This document shows positions 24,720-34,118 of a stretch of 64,000 bases of DNA, in pieces (the stretch's first letter is position 1; every line of letters starts with the position of its first letter). Position numbers and translations under genes: made by a program. The DNA lies in assembly GCA_913775725.1 (NCBI GenBank), contig CAJYNG010000022.1:62001-126000 (forward strand), in the 5' to 3' direction. The notes under the pieces are model-generated. The model ran no database searches, was not told the origin of the DNA, and saw only the letters and a program-made list of their open reading frames with translations. This stretch comes from an uncultured Stenotrophomonas sp. GTDB taxonomy: Bacteria; Pseudomonadota; Gammaproteobacteria; Xanthomonadales; Xanthomonadaceae.

Positions 24720-25613
24720 GTGGACCTGGTACATCCGCAACTGTCCGCATTTGCTGCAGTGCTGGAAGAAGGCAGCTTCGAGGCCGCTGCACGCCGACTG
24801 TCGATCAGCCCGTCGGCACTGTCGCAACGGATCAAGGCCCTGGAGGACCGGCTTGGCCAGGTGCTGGTGGTGCGCCAGGCACCGTGCCGGCCCACCGCCG
24901 CCGGTGAGGCGTTGCTGCGCCGCGTTCGGCCGATGCAGGCGTTGGAGGCCGAGGCAGTGGCCGAGCTGCTACCCGAGCGCGGCAGCGACGCTGCGCGCAC
25001 GCCGATCCCCTTGGCGGTCAACGACGACTCGCTCGATACCTGGTTCGTGCCGGCCATCGCCGACCTGCACCAGCGCCATGGTTACCTGTTCGACCTGCGC
25101 ATGGACGATCAGGACCACACCCTGCAGCTGCTGCGCGACGGCAGTGTGCTGGGTGCAGTCACCGCCGAAAGCCAGCCGGTGAAGGGCTGCAACGTGCACC
25201 CGCTCGGCGCGATGCGCTACCACGCCATCGCCTCGCCCGGCTTCGCCCGCCAGTACTTCAGCGATGGCATGCAGGCCGCAGCCCTGGCGCAGGCGCCGAT
25301 GCTGGTGTTCAACCGCAAGGACGAACTGCAGTGGCGCTTCGTGCGGCGGCTGACCCGCGCGCGACTGCAGCCGCCGCTACACTACCTGCCCTCTTCCACC
25401 GGTTTCGTCGAAGCCGCCGCATGCGGACTCGGCTGGGGCATGGCCCCGGAAACCCTGGTCGCGCCCGCAGTGCGCACCGGCCGCGTGGTGGTACTGGAAC
25501 CCCGTCGCTGGCTCGATGTGCCACTGTACTGGCAGCATGCCGCCGTGCGTTCAACCACGCTGCAGCACATCACCCAGGCGCTGCGCACTGCAGCCAGCGG
25601 CACCCTTCGTTGA
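24720..25613 (+). CDS. argP: LysR-family regulator, ArgP/LysG-like
   Basis: This 297-residue regulator has an N-terminal helix-turn-helix (FAAVLEEGSFEAAARRLSISPSALSQRIKALEDRLG) and a C-terminal effector-binding domain (LPLAVNDDSLDTWFVPAIADL). ArgP/LysG proteins sense arginine or lysine and switch on the divergent exporter gene. The start is GTG 24720. The 106-base gap between them includes an AT-rich tract (gatttttctttatcc) suited to a promoter. Assignment rests on the family and the divergent ArgO-like gene. Confidence 0.88.
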   Translation: MDLVHPQLSAFAAVLEEGSFEAAARRLSISPSALSQRIKALEDRLGQVLVVRQAPCRPTAAGEALLRRVRPMQALEAEAVAELLPERGSDAARTPIPLAVNDDSLDTWFVPAIADLHQRHGYLFDLRMDDQDHTLQLLRDGSVLGAVTAESQPVKGCNVHPLGAMRYHAIASPGFARQYFSDGMQAAALAQAPMLVFNRKDELQWRFVRRLTRARLQPPLHYLPSSTGFVEAAACGLGWGMAPETLVAPAVRTGRVVVLEPRRWLDVPLYWQHAAVRSTTLQHITQALRTAASGTLR

Positions 25614-25691
25614 GGACAATCCGATGACCGCAGACCCGGGCTTCACACGCCGACCACTACCGTTTGCCCACTTCTTCACCACAGGAACGGC

Positions 25692-27092
25692 ATGCGCGTG
25701 AGCCGCCGACGGACAAGGATGCACCGCGCGACGGTCGCGCTGGCGCTGGCAGCCTGCCTGCCATTCGCTGCGCCCGCGCAGAGCACTGCCGATGCACCGG
25801 CGCTGGACTGGGAACAGGCGCGGCAGCGGCTGGAACAGGTCTCCGATGCGCTGGCCGCCGCCGATGCAGCGGTGCGCAACAAGCAGGACCTGCAGGACGC
25901 CACCCGCCTGCTGCGCCTGCCGGAAATCACCGGCGAAGTGCGCCGGCTGCAGTTCCAGAAGACCCTTACCTTGCCACTGGGTTCACTGGCACCGGTGGCC
26001 GAGGCCTTTGGCATCGACTCGCCGCTGTCGTTCACCGAACGCGACTGGCGTACCCGCCCGGTGGTGACCGCGGTGCTGCCGCTGTACACCGGCGGCGTGA
26101 TTCCGGCCGCGCAACGTGCCGCCAGCGCCGCCCACGAACAGGCCAGCGCCGAGCGCGAAGCACAACGCCAATCGCTGACCGTGCAGCTGGCCCAGGCTTA
26201 TTTCGGCCAGCGCCTGGCCGAGCAGGCAGTGGATGTGCGCCGCGACGTACGCGATGGCCTCAACCGTCACCTGTCCGATGCAGAGAAGCTGGAACGCGAG
26301 GGCTTCGCCACCCGCGCCCAGCGCCTGCAGGCCACCGTGGCCCGCGACAAGGCCGAGCGCGAGTACCAGAAGACGGTGAACGATCTGGCCACGCTGAAGG
26401 CCGCACTGTCCACGCTGCTGCGCAGTGGCGGCGAGGTACAGCCGGTGTCGCCGCTGTTCGTGCAGCGCGTGCCGCTGGAACCGGTGGCCAGCTTCGAGCG
26501 CACGGCGCAGGCGCGCCAGCCGCAGATCGCACGCCTGCGGGCGATGGTGGCGCAGGCCGAACAGGGCGTGCGCGTGCAGCAGGCCAAGCTGAAGCCACAG
26601 ATCTTCGCCTTCGGCCAGTACGATTTCCGCCGCCGCGACGAAATGCTGACCGACCCGGACTGGGCGTTCGGCATCGGCCTGAAGTACACCTTCCTGTCGC
26701 CGAACTCGCGGCCGGCGCAGATCAGCGCCGCGCGTGCGCAGCAGGACCAGGCCGAAGCGGGCCTGCGCGAGGCCGAGAACCAGGTCGCGCTGGGCGTGCG
26801 CAAGGCCTGGAACGAACTGGAAACCGCGCGCCAGCAGTACGTGCTGCTCGACAGCAGCATCGCCCAGGCACAGGAAAACCTACGCTTGCAGGAGCTGGCG
26901 TTCCGCGAAGGCCAGGCGACTTCGCTGGATGTGATCGACGCGCGGCTCGGCTTGGGCGGCGCCCGTGTCGAGCGCGCACAGGCCGCCTACCAATACGATA
27001 TTGCGCTGGCACAGTTGCTGGAGGTCAGTGGACAGATGGACCGTTTCGAAGAGTTCCGGCGGCGTGCGGACGAGGTGATCGACCATGAGTGA
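25692..27092 (+). CDS. TolC-family outer-membrane efflux protein
   Basis: This 466-residue protein forms the outer-membrane channel of a tripartite exporter. A signal peptide (ALAACLPFAAPAQS) is followed by two outer-membrane-factor repeats with long coiled-coil stretches rich in Ala, Gln and Arg (for example QRQSLTVQLAQAYFGQRLAEQAV and WNELETARQQYVLLDSSIAQAQENL). It overlaps the HlyD-type gene by 8 bases. The operon order TolC-HlyD-permease-permease suggests a dedicated exporter. No drug or substrate marker is seen. Confidence 0.88.
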   Translation: MRVSRRRTRMHRATVALALAACLPFAAPAQSTADAPALDWEQARQRLEQVSDALAAADAAVRNKQDLQDATRLLRLPEITGEVRRLQFQKTLTLPLGSLAPVAEAFGIDSPLSFTERDWRTRPVVTAVLPLYTGGVIPAAQRAASAAHEQASAEREAQRQSLTVQLAQAYFGQRLAEQAVDVRRDVRDGLNRHLSDAEKLEREGFATRAQRLQATVARDKAEREYQKTVNDLATLKAALSTLLRSGGEVQPVSPLFVQRVPLEPVASFERTAQARQPQIARLRAMVAQAEQGVRVQQAKLKPQIFAFGQYDFRRRDEMLTDPDWAFGIGLKYTFLSPNSRPAQISAARAQQDQAEAGLREAENQVALGVRKAWNELETARQQYVLLDSSIAQAQENLRLQELAFREGQATSLDVIDARLGLGGARVERAQAAYQYDIALAQLLEVSGQMDRFEEFRRRADEVIDHE

Positions 27093-28098
27093 TGTGCTGC
27101 ACGACGACGCGACGACGCCCCCCGGCAAGCGGCGGCTGGGACCGATCCTGGTGGTGGTATTGCTGATCGTGGTGGTGCTTGGCCTGTGGCTGGCCTGGCG
27201 CAGCCCGGCCGACCAGATCCAGGGCATGGCCGATGCGGACACGATCAACGTCGCCGCCAAGATCACCGCGCGCGTGGCCGAGCTGAAGGTGCGCGAGGGC
27301 GACCGCGTGCAGCCCGGGCAGGTGCTGTTCCTGCTCGACAGCCCGGAGGTGGCCGCCAAGGAACAGCAGGCCCACGGCGCATTGGCCGCCGCGCAGGCGG
27401 TGGCCGACAAGGCCGACGAGGGCGCGCGCAGCGAAGACATCCGCGCCGCCGAAGCGAACTGGAAGCGGGCCGAAGCCGGTGCGACGCTGGCCGAGGCCAC
27501 CTACCAGCGCGTGCAGAACCTGTTCAACGAAGGCGTGATGACCCGGCAGAAACGCGATGAAGCACATGCCCAGGCCACCAGTTCGCGCGAACTGGCACGT
27601 GCCGCCCGCGCGCAGTACGACATGGCATTGGCCGGCGCACGCGAGCAGGACAAGCGCGCCGCACAGGGCCAGGTGCAGCAGGCACAGGGCGCGGTGGCCG
27701 AAGTCAACGCCGCGCGTGTCGAAGTGGAAGGGCGCGCGCCGGTGGCCGGCGAAATCAACAAGCGCATGGCCGACCCGGGCGAACTGGTACCCGCCGGCTA
27801 TCCGGTGTTCACCCTGGTCGACATCGACCGCATGTGGGTGGCGATGAACCTGCGCGAATCGCAGATGCAGGGCCTGAAGGTTGGCAGCAAGCTGCAGGGC
27901 AGCGTGCCGGCGCTCGGCCTGGATGGCGAATTCGAGGTCTACTTCATCAACCCGGCCGGCGACTATGCAACCTGGCGTACCACCCGCCAGTCGTCCGGCT
28001 ACGACGTCCGCAGCTTCGAGGTGCGGGTGCGCCCGGTACGCCGCATCGAGGGCTTCCGCCCTGGCATGAGCGTGCTGTTCGCATGGCCCCAGCACTGA
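27085..28098 (+). CDS. HlyD/EmrA-family periplasmic adaptor
   Basis: This 337-residue membrane-fusion protein has one N-terminal membrane helix (ILVVVLLIVVVLGLWLAW). A lipoyl-like half motif (VAELKVREGDRVQPGQVLFLLDS), a long alpha-hairpin and the second lipoyl/beta-barrel half (VEGRAPVAGEINKRMADPGELV) follow. It bridges the inner-membrane permeases and the TolC-like channel. It overlaps both neighbours, with 8 bases shared upstream and 16 downstream. The closest family is the YhiI/EmrA group associated with ABC-2 permeases. Confidence 0.9.
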   Translation: MSDVLHDDATTPPGKRRLGPILVVVLLIVVVLGLWLAWRSPADQIQGMADADTINVAAKITARVAELKVREGDRVQPGQVLFLLDSPEVAAKEQQAHGALAAAQAVADKADEGARSEDIRAAEANWKRAEAGATLAEATYQRVQNLFNEGVMTRQKRDEAHAQATSSRELARAARAQYDMALAGAREQDKRAAQGQVQQAQGAVAEVNAARVEVEGRAPVAGEINKRMADPGELVPAGYPVFTLVDIDRMWVAMNLRESQMQGLKVGSKLQGSVPALGLDGEFEVYFINPAGDYATWRTTRQSSGYDVRSFEVRVRPVRRIEGFRPGMSVLFAWPQH

Positions 28099-29270
28099 GC
28101 CCCGACCGAGGCAGCTTCGCCGCCTCCTGGCGGCGCGAGCTTCGTTCGCTGCGCGGCAACCGCGCCGATCTGCTGCTGGTCACCGTGCTGCCCCTGCTGA
28201 TGCTGGTGGTGATGGCCTGGATGTTCACGCCCTCGGTGATGCGCGACATCCCGATCGCGGTGGTCGACCTCGATCACAGCAGTGACAGCCGCCTGCTGCT
28301 GCGCATGCTCGATGCCAGCCCCGGCGTGCGCATCGCCAGCCAGCCGGTGGACCTGGAAGACGCCCGTTCGCAGCTGCGCAGGCTGGACGTGTTCGCCATC
28401 GTGCTGGTGCCGCGCGATGTCACCCGGCAGGCGTTGCGTGGCCGCCAGGGCACGGTATTCGCCTATTACAACGCCACCTACATGACCACCGGCCAATCTG
28501 CGGCACGCGATATCGGTGATGCGGTCTCGGCCTGGAACGCGCGCCTGCTGCGCGAGCGTATCGGCCTGCAGGTCGGCCCGGCCAAGCTGCGCGCGGCGCC
28601 GATCGCGGTGCAGTCGGACATCCTGTACAACCCGGCGCGCAGCTACGAACTGTTCCTGCTGCCACTGATCTTCCCGGCGGTACTGTCGCTGGTACTGGCA
28701 CTTGCGGTGGCCGGCAGCCTCGGCCGCGAGATCCGCGACGGCACCCTGCCCGCCTGGTTGGGCCGCACGCCGTGGCCGGCAATTGCCGGCAAGGTCGCGC
28801 CGTACATCCTGCTGTTCTCGCTGTACGGCGCACTCGGCATCGGTTACCTGGCCTGGCTGCGCGGCGATGGTGTGGCCGGCAGCGTGCTCCTGCTGCTGCT
28901 CGCACAACCCTTGTTCTATCTGGCCAGCGCCGCCTACGCGTTGTTCTTCGTCGGCGTCACCCGTGACATGGGCACTGCGTTGTCCGCGGTCGGCCTCAGC
29001 ATCGGCACCGCACTGGCGTTCTCCAGCGCAACCTTCCCGGTGCTGGATGGCCCCCTGTTCACCCGCATCTGGCATCAGCTGCTGCCACTCAGCGCCTACA
29101 TCAAGCTGCAGACCCAGCAGCAGTTCATCGGTTCGCCGCTGCAGGTTTCGGTGTGGCCGTTGGCCACATTGCTGCTGATGGCGGTGGTGGCGGGAGGCAT
29201 TGGTGGCCTGCGCCTGATCGCCTTCGCGCGTACGCCCGAAGCCGTACAACCGGCAGGAGCCGACGCATGA
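28083..29270 (+). CDS. ABC-2 type permease, YhhJ-like, first of two
   Basis: This 395-residue inner-membrane protein has one N-terminal helix, a large periplasmic domain of about 150 residues (DIPIAVVDLDHSSDSRLLLRML ...) and five C-terminal helices. This is the layout of ABC2_membrane_3 permeases (YhhJ/YbhR/YbhS). The ATG at 28083 lies inside the end of the adaptor gene. A similar permease follows with a 4-base overlap, so the two probably form a heterodimer. No nucleotide-binding-domain gene is in the operon. Confidence 0.87.
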   Translation: MAPALSPDRGSFAASWRRELRSLRGNRADLLLVTVLPLLMLVVMAWMFTPSVMRDIPIAVVDLDHSSDSRLLLRMLDASPGVRIASQPVDLEDARSQLRRLDVFAIVLVPRDVTRQALRGRQGTVFAYYNATYMTTGQSAARDIGDAVSAWNARLLRERIGLQVGPAKLRAAPIAVQSDILYNPARSYELFLLPLIFPAVLSLVLALAVAGSLGREIRDGTLPAWLGRTPWPAIAGKVAPYILLFSLYGALGIGYLAWLRGDGVAGSVLLLLLAQPLFYLASAAYALFFVGVTRDMGTALSAVGLSIGTALAFSSATFPVLDGPLFTRIWHQLLPLSAYIKLQTQQQFIGSPLQVSVWPLATLLLMAVVAGGIGGLRLIAFARTPEAVQPAGADA

Positions 29271-30394
29271 GCGCACTCTGGCGCAGCCTGCGGCAGACCC
29301 TGATGGCGGTGCTGTGCGACCGCTACGCGATCGTGGTGATGGTCGGCGCGGTGATCCTGTACTCGTTCTTCTACCCGGCCGCGTACCGTCACCAGGTGGC
29401 CGGCAACCTGCCGGTGCTGGTGGTGGACCAGGACCACAGCGCGACCAGCCGCGGACTGCTGCGCAAGCTCGATGCACTACGGGTTGCACGCGTGGTCGGG
29501 CAACCGGCCGACATCGACAGCGCGCGCCAGCAGCTGGAAGCCGGCCATGCCGAAGGCATCGTGCTGATCCCGGCCAACCTGGAACGCGACATCCTGCGTG
29601 GTCACCCGGCCAAGCTGGTGCTGCTCGGCAACGGCGCCTACCTGGGCCGTGCCAGCTGGGTGCTGGGCAGCGTGGCCGATGCACTGGGCGCGTTCGGGCG
29701 TGAGGCGGTGGTCGGCCAGGCCGCCTTCATGGGCGCGCCACAGGCACCACCGGTCACCCTGGTGCAGCGCCCGCTGTACAACACCCAGGAAGGCTATGGC
29801 AGCGCCATCGTGCCCGGCGTGGCCGAGCTGATCGTGCACCAGACGCTGCTGATGGGCATCGGTGTCCTGCTCGGCGGCCGCCGCCTGGTGCTCGGCCGGC
29901 GCCTGCGCTTCGACCTGCCAACGCTGGCCGGCATGGCGCTGGGCTTCGGCCTGATCGGCCTGTTCGGCCTGTTCTACTACGCCGGCTTCACCGCCTGGGT
30001 GCAGGACTATCCGCGCGGTGGCAACCCACTGGGCCAGCTGCTCGGCGGCACCCTGTTCATCGCCGCCACCGTGGCCTTCGGCCTGTTCGTCGGCAGCTTC
30101 TTCCGCACCCGCGAGCGCGCCTTCCAGTACATCATCGCCACCTCGATCCCGCTGTTCTTCCTGGCCAGCCTGTCATGGCCGGCAGTGATGACGCCACAAC
30201 CGCTGGTCTGGCTGGCGCAGCTGTTGCCGACCACCTCGGGCATCAACCTGATGGTGCGCCTGAACCAGATGGACGCCAGCCTGGCCGAAGTCAGCCACGA
30301 ACTGATCACCCTCACCGTCCTGCTGCTGCTCTACGGCAGCCTCGCCACCTGGCGCCTCCTCGCAGAAAAGGGGACGGAGGGGATTAAGTCGTAA
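29267..30394 (+). CDS. ABC-2 type permease, second of two
   Basis: This 375-residue paralogue of the preceding permease has the same layout: an N-terminal helix (IVVMVGAVILYSFFYPAAY), a periplasmic domain (LPVLVVDQDHSATSRGLLRKL) and five helices. LLPTTSGINLMVRLNQM near the end is the family signature. The last nine residues (EKGTEGIKS) and the stop codon are encoded by one arm of a 26-base inverted repeat, so the repeat has replaced the original tail. It is the final gene of the exporter operon. Confidence 0.87.
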   Translation: MSALWRSLRQTLMAVLCDRYAIVVMVGAVILYSFFYPAAYRHQVAGNLPVLVVDQDHSATSRGLLRKLDALRVARVVGQPADIDSARQQLEAGHAEGIVLIPANLERDILRGHPAKLVLLGNGAYLGRASWVLGSVADALGAFGREAVVGQAAFMGAPQAPPVTLVQRPLYNTQEGYGSAIVPGVAELIVHQTLLMGIGVLLGGRRLVLGRRLRFDLPTLAGMALGFGLIGLFGLFYYAGFTAWVQDYPRGGNPLGQLLGGTLFIAATVAFGLFVGSFFRTRERAFQYIIATSIPLFFLASLSWPAVMTPQPLVWLAQLLPTTSGINLMVRLNQMDASLAEVSHELITLTVLLLLYGSLATWRLLAEKGTEGIKS

Positions 30395-30440
30395 ACGGCC
30401 GGCTGGGGGAATTGCGACTTAATCCCCTCCGTCCCCTTTT
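30366..30440. repeat. Perfect 26-base inverted repeat over the permease stop codon
   Basis: The arms 30366-30391 (starts AAAAGGGGACGGAGGGG) and 30415-30440 are exact reverse complements around a 23-base loop. The right arm ends in a T-run, so the RNA hairpin is also a good intrinsic terminator for the exporter operon. The wording resembles REP-like palindromes common in Xanthomonadaceae. The left arm is translated and provides the end of the permease. Confidence 0.85.
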
Positions 30441-30520
30441 TCCGTAACGACGAACGCCGGCGCGGGGCCGGCGTTCGAGTACTGCGGTGTGGAAGGGGAA
30501 ACGGGGGCAGCTACGACCGA

Positions 30521-30883
30521 TCAGCGGTAGACGCGTTCGCAGCGGCGCTCGACTACGCGGTCGCCGTTCTTCTGCTGGCTGTTGCCCTGGATCTGGCGGC
30601 CGGCCGCACCACCGGCCACGGCGCCGGCCACGGTCGCAAGCTTCTTGCCGTTGCCGCCGCCGACCTGGTTGCCGAGCAGGCCACCGATCACTGCGCCGGT
30701 AGCGGTACCCGTGATGCGGTTCGGATCGCGCGAGTTGCGCTGCACTTCCACGTTCTTGCAGACCACGCGGCTGCCGTCGTTGAACTTGCGTCCCTCATCG
30801 CGCGGCCCATAGGTCTGCGCGCCAGCCACCGACGAAGCCGCCAGCAGGGTGCCCAGCACAAGCAATCGGGTCGAGGTCTTCAT
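30521..30883 (-). CDS. Exported glycine-zipper (2TM) protein
   Basis: This 120-residue protein has a signal peptide (LLVLGTLLAASSVAGAQ) and a glycine-zipper segment TGAVIGGLLGNQVGGGNGKKLATVAGAVAGGAAG (about 63-97). This is typical of the Rick_17kDa_Anti/2TM family of surface and envelope proteins such as SlyB. I chose the second of two close ATGs (30883) because AGGAG lies 7 bases before it and almost touches the first. It has two cysteines (VVCKN, RRCER). Probably an envelope-integrity or stress protein. Confidence 0.82.
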   Translation of the reverse strand: MKTSTRLLVLGTLLAASSVAGAQTYGPRDEGRKFNDGSRVVCKNVEVQRNSRDPNRITGTATGAVIGGLLGNQVGGGNGKKLATVAGAVAGGAAGRQIQGNSQQKNGDRVVERRCERVYR

Positions 30884-31055
30884 GGCCATCTCCTGAGTTC
30901 CGGTATGGCGCCAGTGTCCTCCCGAGGTTGGCAACCGGAAGTGAAATGCGCGTGTCCGCCACTTCATCGGCCATCGCACGTTCAGGAAGAAAATCCGCGC
31001 CCATCGCGACCAGCCGTCGCGATGGGCGCCGTCTCCCTGCCGGCATTGCCCTCTG

Positions 31056-33278
31056 CTAGAACTCTTCCCAACCACCCGCATTGGCCGCCAGCGTCGGCTC
31101 GATCCGCGGCGACAGCACAGCGGGCCGGCGTACCGGCGCAACCGATGCCGCCACGGCTGCCAGCGCCGGGCGCACCGCGGCAGCGGCGGTCACCGCCCCC
31201 GTGCGGAACACCGACACAGCCTCGGCCAGCAGGTTCGCCTGCTCCTCCATCGAGCGCGCTGCGGCACTGGCCTCTTCGACCAGCGCGGCATTCTGCTGGG
31301 TGGTCTCATCCATCTGCACCACCGCCTGGTTGACCTGTTCGATGCCTGAGCTCTGCTCCTGGGACGCAGCAGAGATATCGGCCATGATGTCGGTCACGCG
31401 CTGCACCGAGGCCACGATCTCGCCCATCGTGGTGCCGGCCTGGCGGACCAGCGCCGAGCCGTCGGCAACCTTGCCGACCGAATCCTCGATCAGGCCCTTG
31501 ATCTCCTTGGCCGCACCTGCCGAGCGTTGCGCCAGCGTACGCACTTCGCTGGCCACCACTGCAAAACCCCTGCCCTGCTCGCCAGCACGCGCGGCTTCCA
31601 CCGCGGCGTTCAACGCCAGGATGTTGGTCTGGAAGGCGATCCCATCGATGACCGAGATGATCTCGGCGATCTTCTTCGACGCGGCTTCGATGGCCGACAT
31701 CGTGGTGACCACCTGGCCGACCACCTCACCGCCCTGCGAGGCGACACCATGCGCGCCGATGGCGAGTTGGTTGGCTTGTCGCGCATGCTCGGCGTTCTGC
31801 TTCACCGTGGACGTCAGTTCCTCCATCGACGCTGCGGTCTCTTCCAGGTTTGCCGCCTGCTGCTCGGTGCGACGCGATAGATCGGTGTTGCCCGAGGCAA
31901 TCTCGCCTGCCGCCAGGTTGATGCTGGACGCGCTGGACTGGATGCGGCCAACGATCTGCTTGAGCTGATCGACGGTGGCATTGCAGTCATCGCGCATGCG
32001 GGCGAACACGCCGTGGAAGTCCCCCTGCATGCGTACGGTAAGGTCGCCGCGCGAGATCGCCTGCAGCAGGGTCGAGACCTGCACCAGGTTCTCGTCGGTG
32101 GTCTGCATCAGGCGATTGAGCCCTGCCACCATGTCGCGGAAATCGTAGGCGAAGCGATCTTCATCACCGCGCAGGCTGAAGTCGCCCGCCGCCGCTGCCG
32201 TCGCCAGCCGGCGGATCTCGCTGTTGATCGCCGACAGACTGGACTTGGTTTCGTCCATTGCCTGAGTGATCGCCGCCTTCTCGCCGGGCAGCGGATCCAT
32301 GTCCACCGACAGATCGCCGCGTGCGTAGTGCTTCATCACTTCGATCAACCGGTTCTGTACCTGCACGTGCGATCCAACCAGCGCATTGGTCTCATGCACC
32401 ATGCGCCCGTAGTCGCCGGGGAACGCGCTCTCGTCCATGCGGTAGCTGAGGCTGCCCGCATCGTGCTGGCGCGCCAGCTCACCCTGCGCCGCCATCACCG
32501 CCTGCAGCTGTGCCTGCATGCGCTGCATCGACCTGAGCAGCTGGGTCACCTCATCATTGCCCGAGGCATCGATGACGCTGTCCAGCCGCCCGTTGGCAAT
32601 GCCGTCGGCCAGCTTCACCGCACCTTCCAGCGGGCGGGTCAGGCTGCGGGTGATGGCCCACGCGGCCAGCGCGCCCAGTGCCAGGCTCAACGCACCGAAC
32701 ACGATCGACAACGTGCCGGTCCAGGATTCGGTCGATCGGTACTCTTCCCGACTACGTGCGGTCAGCGCTTCCTGATGCCGCAGCAGGGTCGAGATCGCCT
32801 CATTCCATGCAGTGGCGAGGCCATGCTCGGCGAGCAACTCTTTGGCCGCACCGTCGAAATCACCCGCCTTCATGCGCTCGTGCAGATGCTGGGTGGAGGC
32901 GTCGGTCGCCTTGCGTGCCGCGTCGATTTTCGCAACCAGGGCATCGCCGGTGGCGTCACGCGGAATCTTGATGTACTTGGCCCAGATGCCATCGTAGGTC
33001 TGCGACAGCTCCTGCGCCTTCTGATAATCCTTGTCGAAATCCTCGCCACGCTTGATCACCATCAGCCGGCGGTGCATCAACACCGCATTGTTGGTATCCA
33101 GCATGTCGTTCAACAGCCGCATCTTCACCATATTGACGTCCACCACTTTCTCGAACTGGGCGGACTTCAGGTGATTTCCATACAGCACCAGGCCGACGAT
33201 GGCCACGATGAACAGCAGCAGCAAACCAAACCCGGCACCCAGCCGGGATCCCACTCGGAGGTTGCGTAATGCGAGCAT
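31056..33278 (-). CDS. Methyl-accepting chemotaxis protein with CheR-tethering tail
   Basis: This 740-residue chemoreceptor has helix 1 at about 12-34, a four-helix-bundle periplasmic sensor and helix 2 at about 187-210. At least two further HAMP-like blocks follow ([20 protein letters not shown] and [15 protein letters not shown] ... [13 protein letters not shown]), before the signalling hairpin tip [38 protein letters not shown]. The protein ends GGWEEF, matching the xWxxF pentapeptide that recruits the methyltransferase CheR. I chose ATG 33278, since AAGGGA precedes it. A sigma-28-like promoter lies 74 bases upstream. No che genes are adjacent. Ligand unknown. Confidence 0.92.
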   Translation of the reverse strand: MLALRNLRVGSRLGAGFGLLLLFIVAIVGLVLYGNHLKSAQFEKVVDVNMVKMRLLNDMLDTNNAVLMHRRLMVIKRGEDFDKDYQKAQELSQTYDGIWAKYIKIPRDATGDALVAKIDAARKATDASTQHLHERMKAGDFDGAAKELLAEHGLATAWNEAISTLLRHQEALTARSREEYRSTESWTGTLSIVFGALSLALGALAAWAITRSLTRPLEGAVKLADGIANGRLDSVIDASGNDEVTQLLRSMQRMQAQLQAVMAAQGELARQHDAGSLSYRMDESAFPGDYGRMVHETNALVGSHVQVQNRLIEVMKHYARGDLSVDMDPLPGEKAAITQAMDETKSSLSAINSEIRRLATAAAAGDFSLRGDEDRFAYDFRDMVAGLNRLMQTTDENLVQVSTLLQAISRGDLTVRMQGDFHGVFARMRDDCNATVDQLKQIVGRIQSSASSINLAAGEIASGNTDLSRRTEQQAANLEETAASMEELTSTVKQNAEHARQANQLAIGAHGVASQGGEVVGQVVTTMSAIEAASKKIAEIISVIDGIAFQTNILALNAAVEAARAGEQGRGFAVVASEVRTLAQRSAGAAKEIKGLIEDSVGKVADGSALVRQAGTTMGEIVASVQRVTDIMADISAASQEQSSGIEQVNQAVVQMDETTQQNAALVEEASAAARSMEEQANLLAEAVSVFRTGAVTAAAAVRPALAAVAASVAPVRRPAVLSPRIEPTLAANAGGWEEF

Positions 33279-33351
33279 CTCAATTCCCTTGATCATGGCC
33301 GTACGATCGGTTGCGGCGCAGGCAAGGGAAACTTTATGGGCCAATATTATT

Positions 33352-33378
33352 TTATCGATCCAAAACAATGAAACTGTG
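33352..33378 (-). promoter_or_regulatory. Sigma-28 (FliA)-like promoter of the chemoreceptor gene
   Basis: On the minus strand CACAGTTT (33371-33378) is followed, after exactly 11 bases, by ATCGATAA (33352-33359). Against the flagellar consensus TAAAGTTT-N11-GCCGATAA this matches 6 of 8 in each box. It sits 74 bases before the ATG, and the gene is a chemotaxis gene, which fits FliA control. Confidence 0.7.
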
Positions 33379-33531
33379 CAGACAGGCGTGAATTCGGGCC
33401 AAACCAGAAAGCGCTATACCCAAATGAAATATCGACACCCCTTCACACACGGACCAATATCACGCCGCCATCACGGATATCGACGCAACCACGGCTTTCC
33501 ACATTCAGCGGTGATGCGCCCATCAGGAATT

Positions 33532-33879
33532 TCATGTCCATACTTCACCTTCAGGCGACATCCAGACCAGTCCAAACGGCGCATCTGAAAGGAACCAGAT
33601 TCCCTCCTCATCGAGATCCGCCTGGTCTCTTCTGGCAGGCCATGCGCGGCGCAGAACGTCCAGCTGCTCCGCGGTCTTCCCTTCGGCAAAGACGCCATTG
33701 GAGGCAAGCTTCAGCCTGCCTTCCACCATCAGTATCTCCAGCATCGAGAAGAACTCCTCCGTCTGCTGCTCGAAGGCCATGCCACGCCCTTCCAGCTCCA
33801 TGTTCATGTTTCTCCAAAGTACTCCCATGGAATACCCGTAGGAGTAGCGGAGCGTATTACGGGCGGTGTCAGACATCAT
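33532..33879 (-). CDS. DUF596-like small protein, candidate immunity protein
   Basis: This 115-residue soluble acidic protein (RYSYGYSMGVLWRNMNMEL, then EEFFSMLEILMVEGRLKLASNG, then WFLSDAPFGLVWMSPEG) resembles DUF596. That family is often found beside contact-dependent or polymorphic toxin genes. No toxin gene is present here. The base composition looks less GC-rich than that of neighbours, suggesting acquisition. It is next to a barstar-like gene. No clear ribosome site; two adjacent ATG codons (33879, 33876) are possible starts. Immunity role is inferred. Confidence 0.6.
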   Translation of the reverse strand: MMSDTARNTLRYSYGYSMGVLWRNMNMELEGRGMAFEQQTEEFFSMLEILMVEGRLKLASNGVFAEGKTAEQLDVLRRAWPARRDQADLDEEGIWFLSDAPFGLVWMSPEGEVWT

Positions 33880-34118
33880 CTGAAATGCATCTCAATGACG
33901 GTGTGGCCTGCAATCGCCGGGGCCTGGCCCAACGTGCGGCTGGTGCGATGGAACGCACACTCCTGATGTTCAATGCACTCCCCTTGGGACGGACGTGACT
34001 CCTGGTGCAGGCGCCAAACGCAGCCATGCGGCGCGCAGTATGTGTTGCCCGGATGTGCTCCGCAAAACGCGCGCCACCCGACCCTCATTCGCGCCCGGAA
34101 CAACGCTACAGTCCGTAC

